The notes under the pieces were generated by a model. The model saw nothing but the letters and a program-made list of their open reading frames with translations, did not search any database and had not been told where the DNA came from. Positions 1 through 6,060 of a stretch of DNA of 6,186 nucleotides are shown piece by piece. The stretch is from assembly GCA_904502005.1 (NCBI GenBank), contig CAJGDC010000072.1:1-6186 (forward strand), written 5' to 3'. The stretch comes from an uncultured Alistipes sp. (GTDB lineage Bacteria; Bacteroidota; Bacteroidia; Bacteroidales; Rikenellaceae). Numbering within the stretch: the stretch's first letter is position 1; each line of letters opens with the position of its first letter. The position numbers and the translations under genes are program-made.

Positions 1-84
1 ACACTTGAGGCTGCAATGCGTATGATTGCTGGTACTGCACGCAGTATGGGTATCAACGTAGTTGGTGAATTTCCTAACGCGTAA
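1..84 (+). CDS. rplK: 50S ribosomal protein L11 (uL11), C-terminal fragment
   Basis: The first 27 codons plus TAA read as the end of L11. The visible segment runs through MRMIAGTARSMGI and ends VVGEFPNA. The GTARSMGI stretch is the conserved last helix of the L11 C-terminal domain, which binds the 23S rRNA GTPase-associated centre (helices 43/44). The N-terminal domain and the start lie outside the window, so this is truncation by the window edge and not a broken gene. The stop is followed 13 bases later by rplA, the standard L11-L1 pairing, so the two are almost certainly co-transcribed. The identification rests on the conserved tail and on gene order. Confidence 0.96.
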   Translation, partial: TLEAAMRMIAGTARSMGINVVGEFPNA

Positions 85-97
85 TTAAATTACAAAG

Positions 98-796
98 ATG
101 AGTAAGTTGACAAAAAATCAAAAGATTGCCTACGCAAAGATTGAGCCACACAAGGCTTATAAGCTCAGTGAGGCTGCCGCTCTTCTGAAGGAAATCACCT
201 TTACTAAGTTTGATGCTTCAGTAGATATTGACGTGCGTCTAGGCGTTGACCCTCGTAAAGCTAACCAGATGGTTCGCGGCGTTGTAACTCTTCCTCACGG
301 AACAGGTAAGGTTGTACGAGTTCTCGTACTCTGTACCCCTGAGAAGGAGGCTGAGGCACAGGCTGCTGGCGCAGATTTCGTAGGTTTGGATGAGTATGTA
401 GACAAGATCAAGTCTGGTTGGACTGATGTAGACGTAATCATCTGTACTCCTAACGTAATGGGTAAGGTAGGTGCGCTCGGTCGTATCCTCGGTCCTCGTG
501 GTCTGATGCCAAACCCTAAGACTGGTACAGTTACTATGGAGGTCGGCAAGGCTGTTCAGGATGTGAAGGCCGGTAAGATTGACTACAAGGTTGATAAGTA
601 CGGTATCGTTCACACATCTATCGGTAAGGTATCATTTACTCCAGAGCAGATCGAGGAGAATGCTCGCGAGGTAATGAGCACCATTATCAAACTCAAACCA
701 TCCGCTGCTAAGGGTACATATGTTCAGAGCATCTATCTCTCAACAACTATGAGCCCAGGCGTACAGGTTGATCCAAAATCAGTTGAAACAAAATAA
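98..796 (+). CDS. rplA: 50S ribosomal protein L1 (uL1)
   Basis: L1 forms the mobile stalk of the 50S subunit next to the E site, binds 23S rRNA helices 76-78 and helps release deacylated tRNA. In many bacteria it also represses its own mRNA. The 232-residue product has the normal family length. The family signature GRILGPRGLMPNPKTGT is in the middle of the protein, and the C-terminal rRNA-binding loop reads STTMSPGV. In that loop T217 and M218 match the conserved Thr-Met-Gly triad known from Thermus L1, but the third position is S219 instead of Gly. The start is fixed by an in-frame TAA at 86-88. The leader before it is A/T-rich with no Shine-Dalgarno motif. Only 15 bases separate its stop from rplJ. 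The usual L1 repressor target would lie upstream of rplK, outside this window. Confidence 0.97.
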   Translation: MSKLTKNQKIAYAKIEPHKAYKLSEAAALLKEITFTKFDASVDIDVRLGVDPRKANQMVRGVVTLPHGTGKVVRVLVLCTPEKEAEAQAAGADFVGLDEYVDKIKSGWTDVDVIICTPNVMGKVGALGRILGPRGLMPNPKTGTVTMEVGKAVQDVKAGKIDYKVDKYGIVHTSIGKVSFTPEQIEENAREVMSTIIKLKPSAAKGTYVQSIYLSTTMSPGVQVDPKSVETK

Positions 797-804
797 AAGG
801 AGGA
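797..804 (+). promoter_or_regulatory. Strong Shine-Dalgarno sequence of rplJ
   Basis: AAGGAGGA begins directly after the rplA stop, with its GGAGG core eight bases before the rplJ ATG, which is ideal spacing. It is close to a full complement of the 16S 3' end. The other visible starts (rplA, rplL, rpoB, rpoC) have only A/T-rich leaders. In Bacteroidota most genes lack such motifs and the anti-Shine-Dalgarno is known to be shielded on the ribosome in Flavobacterium, so this exception may be functional and not incidental. The motif is seen directly; its role is inferred. Confidence 0.8.
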
Positions 805-811
805 TAGAAAG

Positions 812-1336
812 ATGACTAAAGATCAAAAAGCTGTTGTTATTGACAATCTTGCTCAGCAGCTCACTGAGTATCCTCACTTTTATGTTACAGACATTGAGGC
901 ACTCAACGCAGCACAGACTGCACTTCTCCGTCGCAAGTGTTTTGACAGCGAGATTAAGCTTATCGTTGTAAAGAACACCCTTCTTCGTAAGGCTTTGGAG
1001 CGCGTAGAGAAGGCTGATGCAGAGCTTCTTGAGGTTCTTACTGGTCCAACTGCAATTATGCTTACCAACACTGGTAAGGCTCCAGCAGTTATGATCAAGG
1101 AGTTCCGTAAGAAGTGTGACAAGCCAATCATTAAGGCTGCTTGCGTAGAGGGTTGCGTATATGTTGGTGACAATCAGCTGGATACCCTGTGCAGCATCAA
1201 GAGCAGAGAGGAGCTCATTGGCGACATCGTTGCACTGCTCCAGTCTCCTGCAAAGAATGTTATCTCTGCACTGCGTGCTAATGCAGGCGAGAAGATCGCG
1301 GGTCTTGTTAAGGCTCTCGAAGAAAGAAATAATTAA
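812..1336 (+). CDS. rplJ: 50S ribosomal protein L10 (uL10)
   Basis: L10 anchors the flexible stalk. Its N-terminal domain binds 23S rRNA beside L11, and its C-terminal helix carries L7/L12 dimers that recruit EF-Tu, EF-G, IF2 and release factors. The 174-residue product fits the family (E. coli 165). Visible hallmarks are an N-terminal helix with QKAVVIDNLAQQL, the KNTLLRKAL motif after the first strands, the LTGPTAIM segment, and a long C-terminal helix from about residue 138 to the end (SPAKNVISALRANAGEKI, then ALEER) that is the L7/L12 docking site. The strong Shine-Dalgarno at 797-804 decides the start. There are only 15 bases between rplA and this gene, so the long structured L10 leader that mediates L10-L12 feedback in E. 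coli and Bacillus cannot fit there. Confidence 0.97.
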   Translation: MTKDQKAVVIDNLAQQLTEYPHFYVTDIEALNAAQTALLRRKCFDSEIKLIVVKNTLLRKALERVEKADAELLEVLTGPTAIMLTNTGKAPAVMIKEFRKKCDKPIIKAACVEGCVYVGDNQLDTLCSIKSREELIGDIVALLQSPAKNVISALRANAGEKIAGLVKALEERNN

Positions 1337-1374
1337 TTTAAGAAACAAAAACAAATTTAATAAAAATTACAACT

Positions 1375-1749
1375 ATGGCAGATGTAAAAGTATTGGCAGA
1401 GGAGTTGGTAAACTTGACTGTTAAAGAGGTAAACGAATTGGCTACCATCCTCAAGGAGGAGTACGGTATTGAGCCAGCTGCTGCAGCTGTTGCAGTTGCT
1501 GCTGCACCTGTTGCAGGTGAGGCTGCTGCTGCTGAGAAGACTACTTGGGACGTAGTTCTCAAGAGCGCAGGTCAGGCTAAGCTTCAGGTTATCAAGGCTG
1601 TTAAGGAGGCTGCTGGTCTCTCACTTGGTGACGCTAAGGCTCTCGTTGACGCAGCTCCTAAGGCTGTTAAGGAGGGTGTTTCTAAGGAGGAGGCTGAGGC
1701 TCTCAAGGCTGCTCTCGAGGAGGCTGGTGCAGAGGTTGAGCTTAAGTAA
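1375..1749 (+). CDS. rplL: 50S ribosomal protein L7/L12 (bL12)
   Basis: L7/L12 is the multicopy stalk protein that contacts translation GTPases. The 124-residue product has the canonical three parts. The N-terminal dimerisation helices are residues 1-33 (AEELVNLTVKEVNELATIL). An Ala/Val/Pro hinge spans residues 34-54 (DNA about 1474-1536). The globular C-terminal factor-binding domain runs from about 55 to 124, including VVLKSAGQAKLQVIKAVKE, the GLSLGDAKALV helix and the ending EEAGAEVELK. Acidic composition and strong codon bias are typical. The 38-base gap after rplJ is A/T-rich with no Shine-Dalgarno. Since L12 is needed in several copies per ribosome, efficient initiation from this A-rich leader is expected; that is inference. 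A terminator-like hairpin follows 31 bases after the stop. Confidence 0.98.
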   Translation: MADVKVLAEELVNLTVKEVNELATILKEEYGIEPAAAAVAVAAAPVAGEAAAAEKTTWDVVLKSAGQAKLQVIKAVKEAAGLSLGDAKALVDAAPKAVKEGVSKEEAEALKAALEEAGAEVELK

Positions 1750-1780
1750 TTTTCTACTTAGTTTATCCAAACGCAACTCA

Positions 1781-1820
1781 GGCGTAGGGCTTATACTGCA
1801 GTGTAAGCTCTATGCCTTTT
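1781..1820 (+). terminator. Hairpin plus T-tract after rplL: intrinsic terminator or attenuator
   Basis: Bases 1781-1793 pair without interruption with 1804-1816 (13 pairs, two of them G-T), and three more pairs extend the stem to a TGCA loop at 1797-1800. TTTT follows at 1817-1820 and then CC, so the U-tract is short. The same stem on the minus strand lacks a T-tract, which sets the direction as +. Because rpoB and rpoC follow in the same orientation without an obvious strong promoter, partial termination (attenuation) is more likely than a full stop. E. coli has an attenuator and an RNase III site in the corresponding gap, and this 16-pair duplex could also be an RNase III substrate. Confidence 0.65.
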
Positions 1821-2022
1821 CCGGTCTAAAAATCCGTTTTTGCGCAATATAGCGAATTTTAGGCCAAACAAATAATAAATCGCCATTTTCGGAGTGCTAA
1901 GCTGTGCCGAAATGGGGATATGGGGTTCAACGAAATCCATAACCTTGATAGCGCGAAGAGACAGCTCGCAGCAAGGGGTGAAGGAGAGCTTTCACTTCAA
2001 GCATGCGAAATATAGTTCGGCT

Positions 2023-2091
2023 ATGAGGGTAATGGCAAACAGTTGACTCCTACGGATGCTCTCATTGGTGCTACGCGCCACAATTGAGGGC
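2023..2091 (+). promoter_or_regulatory. Candidate alternative-stem switch in the rpoB leader
   Basis: GCTCTCA at 2058-2064 can pair with TGAGGGC at 2085-2091 (7 pairs, one G-T). That hairpin continues inward as TT/AA and GTG/CAC with single-base bulges, and outward by AT/AT. The same segment, read to 2065, can instead pair with ATGAGGGT at 2023-2030 (8 pairs, two G-T). The two partners share TGAGGG, 61 bases apart, so the stems exclude one another as in attenuators. The downstream stem is not directly followed by a T-tract, so this is not a simple terminator/antiterminator pair. Function is inferred. Confidence 0.35.
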
Positions 2092-2121
2092 ATTAGCGGT
2101 GTGAAATAGAACCGTATTAAG

Positions 2122-2160
2122 GGTAGTTTTTTCCCTTTAGAGTACTCACAAAAAACAACC
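2122..2160 (+). promoter_or_regulatory. A/U-rich hairpin just upstream of the rpoB start
   Basis: GGTAGTTTTTT at 2122-2132 pairs with AAAAAACAACC at 2150-2160 at ten of eleven positions (A2125 and A2157 mismatch). The stem ends ten bases before the rpoB ATG. The loop includes the palindrome GAGTACTC (2140-2147). The 3' arm overlaps a near-repeat: AACCGTATTAA at 2110-2120 and AACCGGATTAA at 2157-2167. In a lineage that initiates on unstructured A/T-rich leaders, such a stem could tune rpoB translation. The T-run could also be part of a weak promoter -7 element. Confidence 0.35.
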
Positions 2161-2170
2161 GGATTAATTT

Positions 2171-5100
2171 ATGTCCACAAAAGCACAAAATCGAATCAGT
2201 TTCTCCACGGTTAAGAATCGTGTGCCTTACCCAGACCTGTTGGAGATTCAGCTCAAGTCATTCCGAGACTTCTTCCAGATGGACTCTACCGCCGAGCAGC
2301 GTAAGAGCGAAGGTCTGTACAGAGTCTTCCAGGAGAATTTCCCAATTACCGATACTCGCAACAACTTTGTGTTGGAGTTTCTTGATTACTACATTGATCC
2401 ACCACGTTACACCATTGAGGAGTGTTTAGAGCGCGGACTTACTTACAATGTACCGCTCAAGGCTAAGCTACGTCTTTCATGTAACGACAATGAGCATGAG
2501 GATTTCAAGGTAGTGGTTCAGGATGTCTATTTCGGTAACATCCCTTACATGACGGAGCGAGGCACCTTCGTCATCAACGGCGCTGAGCGCGTAATCGTAT
2601 CGCAGCTCCACCGTTCACCAGGCGTTTTCTTCGGTCAGAGCCTCCATACAAATGGAACTAAGCTCTACTCAGCACGTATCATCCCATTCAAGGGTTCGTG
2701 GATTGAGTTTGCTACTGACATCAACAACGTGATGTACGCATACATCGACCGTAAGAAGAAGCTTCCTGTAACAACACTTCTTCGTGCTATCGGTTATGAG
2801 ACCGACCAGCAGATTCTCAATATCTTTGACCTTGCAGATGAGGTTAAAGTTACAAAGACCAACCTCAAGAAGGCTGTAGGTCGTAAGCTCGCTGCACGTA
2901 TTCTCTCTACTCGTTTTGAGGACTTCGTTGATGAGGATACCGGTGAGGTAGTATCTATCGAGCGTTATGACGTTATCGTAGATCGTGAGACAGTTCTTGA
3001 GGAGGATCACATTGACGCAATTCTTGAGAGCGGTGTTAAGACAATCATCCTCCACAAGGAGAACCTGTCAGGCATCGACTTCTCAATCATCTATAACACC
3101 CTTCAGAAGGACGCTTGTAACTCTGAGGTAGATGCAGTACGCTATATCTACCGTCAGCTTCGCGCTTCTGAGGCTCCAGATGACGCTACGGCTCGTGACG
3201 TTATTGACAAGCTCTTCTTCTCTGACAAGCGCTATGACCTTGGTAATGTAGGTCGTTTCCGTATCAATAAGAAGCTTGAGCTCGGCATTGACCCATCAAT
3301 CCGTACACTTACTCGCGAGGATATTATCGCGATTATCAAGTATCTGATTCAGCTTATCAACTCACACGCTGAGCTTGATGATATTGACCACCTCTCTAAC
3401 CGTCGTGTTCGAACCGTTGGCGAGCAGTTGTCAAATCAGTTCTCAATTGGTTTTGTACGTATGGCACGTACAATCCGTGAGCGCATGAATGTTCGTGATA
3501 ATGAGGTATTTACACCAGTTGACTTGATTAACGCTAAGACTCTGTCAAGTGTTATCAACTCATTCTTTGGTACCTCACAGCTGTCACAGTTCATGGACCA
3601 GATTAACCCACTTGCTGAGGTTACTCACAAGCGTCGTCTTTCAGCTCTCGGTCCTGGTGGTCTTTCTCGTGACCGCGCGGGCTTCGAGGTTCGAGACGTA
3701 CACTATACACACTACGGCCGTCTCTGCCCTATCGAGTCTCCTGAGGGTCCAAACATCGGACTTATCTCATCTCTTTGCGTATATGCTAAGATTTCAGACA
3801 TGGGATTCATCGAGACTCCATACCGCAGCGTTGAGAATGGCGTTGTAGACCTTGACAACTCTCATATCCGCTACTACTCTGCAGAAGAGGAGGAGGGTCA
3901 GATTGTTGCACAGTCTAACGAGCCACTTACAGACGATGGCCACTTTGTAAATCACGACCGTATCAAGGCTCGTGAGGGTGCTGACTTCCCAGTTGTACAC
4001 GACACAGATGTACACCTTATGGACGTTGCACCAAACCAGGTAGCATCTATCGCGGCAAGCCTTATTCCATTCCTTGAGCACGACGATGCTAACCGTGCGC
4101 TGATGGGCTCTAACATGATGCGCCAGGCAGTGCCACTTGTAAACTGCGAGGCTCCAATTGTTGGTACCGGTATTGAGAAGGATATGATCTCTGATAGCCG
4201 TATCCAGATTGTCGCTCGTGGCAATGGTGAGGTTGTCTTTGCAGATGCAACTCGTATTGACATCCGCTATGACCGCACAGAGGAGCAGGAGATCTGCACC
4301 TTTGAGCCAGAGATTACCTCATATACCCTACCACGCTACCGTCGTACTAACCAGAATACCTCTGTGACTCTTCGTCCACTCGTACTCACTGGTGACCGCG
4401 TAACTGAGGGTCAGATTCTTACTGAGGGATACTCAACTCAGAAGGGCGAGCTCGCTCTTGGTCGTAACCTTAAGGTTGCCTTCATGCCATGGAAGGGTTA
4501 CAACTTCGAGGATGCGATTGTAATCTCTGAGCGTATCCAGCGTGAGGACCTCTTTACATCTGTTCACGTTGATGAGTATATCCTTGAGGTGCGCGATACT
4601 AAGCGCGGTAAGGAGGAGCTTACATCTGATATTCCAAACGTTAGCGAGGATGCAACTCGTGACCTCGATGCAAACGGTATTATCCGCATCGGTGCAAACG
4701 TTAAGCCAGGCGATATCCTTATCGGTAAGATTACCCCTAAGGGTGAGAGCGACCCATCTCCAGAGGAGAAGCTCCTTCGTGCTATCTTCGGCGACAAGGC
4801 TGGCGACGTTAAGGATGCATCACTCAAGGCACAGCCATCACTCCACGGTGTTGTTATCGACACTAAGCTCTATAGCCGTGCAGGTACAGTAGACAAGAAG
4901 AACCGCAACGCTGAGCGTGAGGCTCTTGCTAAGATTGACGAGAAGCACCGCGAGCAGGTTCTTGCCCTTACTGCAGTGTTGGTAGACAAGCTCTGGAAGG
5001 TTCTTAAGGATAAGACTACAACCGGTATCGCAGACTACTTCGGTGTTGAGCTCTACGCTCCAGGTGCTAAGTTCACTCAGAAGATGCTTGACGATATCTC

Positions 5101-6028
5101 TCGCAAGACTATCGACGAGAAGAGCAAGCTCGAGACTGGTTACCTTAACCTCGGCTCTTGCAACTGGACTGACGATGCTCATACCAATGAGCTTGTTGAG
5201 CGTATTATCAACAACTACATCGTTGAGTTCAAGAAGATTGATGCCGCAATTAAGCGTGAGAAGATTAACCTTACAAATGGTGATGAGCTTCCACAGGCAG
5301 GTGTTATCCAGGTTGCAAAGGTTTACATCGGTAAGAAGCGTAAGCTTAAGGTAGGTGATAAGATGGCGGGACGTCACGGTAACAAGGGTATTGTTGCAAA
5401 GATTGTCCGCGACGAGGATATGCCATTCCTTGAGGATGGAACAATCGTAGATATCTGTCTTAACCCACTTGGTGTGCCTTCACGAATGAACCTCGGTCAG
5501 ATTTACGAGACTGTTCTTGGTTGGGCAGGTCGTGAGCTTGGTCTTAAGTTCGCAACTCCAATCTTCGACGGTGCATCACTTGAGCAGATTAACGAGTACA
5601 CCGCTCAGGCAGGTGTCCCACGCAGTGGACGCTGCTACCTCTATGATGGTGGTACTGGTGAGCGCTTTGACCAGCCAGCAACTGTGGGTGTAATCTACAT
5701 GCTTAAGCTGGGCCACATGATTGACGATAAGATGCACGCACGTTCTATCGGCCCATACTCACTCATCACCCAGCAGCCACTTGGTGGTAAGGCACAGTTT
5801 GGTGGTCAGCGATTCGGAGAGATGGAGGTTTGGGCACTCGAGGGCTTCGGTGCAGCAAACATTCTCCAGGAGATTCTCACCGTTAAGAGTGATGACGTAA
5901 CAGGTCGTGCAAAGACATACGAGGCAATCGTTAAGGGTGACAACCTTCCAAAGCCAGGTATCCCAGAGGCTATGAATGTGTTGTTGCATGAGCTTCGTGG
6001 TCTTGCTCTGTCAGTAAAACTTGAGTAA
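2171..6028 (+). CDS. rpoB: DNA-directed RNA polymerase subunit beta
   Basis: The beta subunit forms one pincer of RNA polymerase and, with beta', the active centre that binds template, nucleotides and rifamycins. The 1285-residue product is full length for Bacteroidota (E. coli 1342). In order: the protrusion/lobe region with INGAERVIVSQLHRSPG at 135-151; the rifampicin cluster at 465-495 (FFGTSQLSQFMDQ to ALGP); fork region CPIESPEGPNIGL near 519-531; NFEDA at 778-782; GDILIGKITPKG at 847-858; a lineage-type insertion at about 908-1033; GDKMAGRHGNKG with lysines 1064 and 1072, equivalent to E. coli K1065 and K1073; and KMHARS with H1189 (E. coli H1237). The C-terminal clamp segment ends LRGLALSVKLE. 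An in-frame TAA at 2165-2167 fixes the start, which has no Shine-Dalgarno. Relative to E. coli, N518 is Ile478 and S522 is Ala482; the main resistance sites D516, H526 and S531 are wild type. rpoC follows after 32 bases. Confidence 0.99.
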   Translation: MSTKAQNRISFSTVKNRVPYPDLLEIQLKSFRDFFQMDSTAEQRKSEGLYRVFQENFPITDTRNNFVLEFLDYYIDPPRYTIEECLERGLTYNVPLKAKLRLSCNDNEHEDFKVVVQDVYFGNIPYMTERGTFVINGAERVIVSQLHRSPGVFFGQSLHTNGTKLYSARIIPFKGSWIEFATDINNVMYAYIDRKKKLPVTTLLRAIGYETDQQILNIFDLADEVKVTKTNLKKAVGRKLAARILSTRFEDFVDEDTGEVVSIERYDVIVDRETVLEEDHIDAILESGVKTIILHKENLSGIDFSIIYNTLQKDACNSEVDAVRYIYRQLRASEAPDDATARDVIDKLFFSDKRYDLGNVGRFRINKKLELGIDPSIRTLTREDIIAIIKYLIQLINSHAELDDIDHLSNRRVRTVGEQLSNQFSIGFVRMARTIRERMNVRDNEVFTPVDLINAKTLSSVINSFFGTSQLSQFMDQINPLAEVTHKRRLSALGPGGLSRDRAGFEVRDVHYTHYGRLCPIESPEGPNIGLISSLCVYAKISDMGFIETPYRSVENGVVDLDNSHIRYYSAEEEEGQIVAQSNEPLTDDGHFVNHDRIKAREGADFPVVHDTDVHLMDVAPNQVASIAASLIPFLEHDDANRALMGSNMMRQAVPLVNCEAPIVGTGIEKDMISDSRIQIVARGNGEVVFADATRIDIRYDRTEEQEICTFEPEITSYTLPRYRRTNQNTSVTLRPLVLTGDRVTEGQILTEGYSTQKGELALGRNLKVAFMPWKGYNFEDAIVISERIQREDLFTSVHVDEYILEVRDTKRGKEELTSDIPNVSEDATRDLDANGIIRIGANVKPGDILIGKITPKGESDPSPEEKLLRAIFGDKAGDVKDASLKAQPSLHGVVIDTKLYSRAGTVDKKNRNAEREALAKIDEKHREQVLALTAVLVDKLWKVLKDKTTTGIADYFGVELYAPGAKFTQKMLDDISRKTIDEKSKLETGYLNLGSCNWTDDAHTNELVERIINNYIVEFKKIDAAIKREKINLTNGDELPQAGVIQVAKVYIGKKRKLKVGDKMAGRHGNKGIVAKIVRDEDMPFLEDGTIVDICLNPLGVPSRMNLGQIYETVLGWAGRELGLKFATPIFDGASLEQINEYTAQAGVPRSGRCYLYDGGTGERFDQPATVGVIYMLKLGHMIDDKMHARSIGPYSLITQQPLGGKAQFGGQRFGEMEVWALEGFGAANILQEILTVKSDDVTGRAKTYEAIVKGDNLPKPGIPEAMNVLLHELRGLALSVKLE

Positions 6029-6060
6029 TAATAAAGTAGGTATAAATAAAAGTAAGAAAT

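Larger units (their letters stand above)
1821..2170 (+). promoter_or_regulatory. Structured rpoB leader / rplL-rpoB intergenic region
   Basis: This 350-base stretch has no convincing gene on the + strand. By hand I find successive hairpins. 1823-1831 pairs with 1857-1865 (9 pairs). CCATTTTCGG at 1883-1892 pairs with CCGAAATGG at 1907-1915, with one bulge. 1916-1924 pairs with 1936-1944, with one A-A mismatch. 1978-1983 pairs with 1990-1995. A short ATAG/CTAT stem around TTCGG is at 2014-2026. The switch-like stems of 2023-2091 and a last hairpin before rpoB follow. The density of pairing suggests a 5' leader or processed spacer RNA, but I recognise no Rfam family, riboswitch core, 6S, SRP, tmRNA or RNase P motif. 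A dispersed repeat is an alternative. No sequence comparison or folding program was run. Confidence 0.45.

Noticed and set aside
779..1354. Long minus-strand open frame of 191 codons opposite rplJ
   Set aside because: It lies almost wholly antisense to a clear L10 gene, its product is Leu/Ser/Cys-rich without a recognisable domain, and biased codon use in rplJ explains the open antisense frame.
1474..1536. GCT/GCA-rich tract resembling a tandem repeat
   Set aside because: It encodes the normal Ala-rich hinge of L7/L12 and is expected in this family.
1375..1852. Frame-shifted + strand frame over the end of rplL running into the gap (ATG at 1625)
   Set aside because: The product is Leu/Arg-rich repeats from reading the Ala/Lys/Glu-rich rplL codons out of frame; there is no start signal.
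1986..1990. AGCTC (1963-1967) pairing with GAGCT (1986-1990)
   Set aside because: Only five pairs, in conflict with the better 1978-1983/1990-1995 stem; not worth a separate feature.
2043..2048. TTGACT resembling a sigma-70 -35 box
   Set aside because: Bacteroidota housekeeping promoters use TTTG and TAnnTTTG instead, and no matching second element lies at the right distance.
4838..5377. Minus-strand open frame of 179 codons inside rpoB
   Set aside because: It is a shadow of strongly biased rpoB codons (Leu/Val-rich low-complexity product) with no family resemblance.
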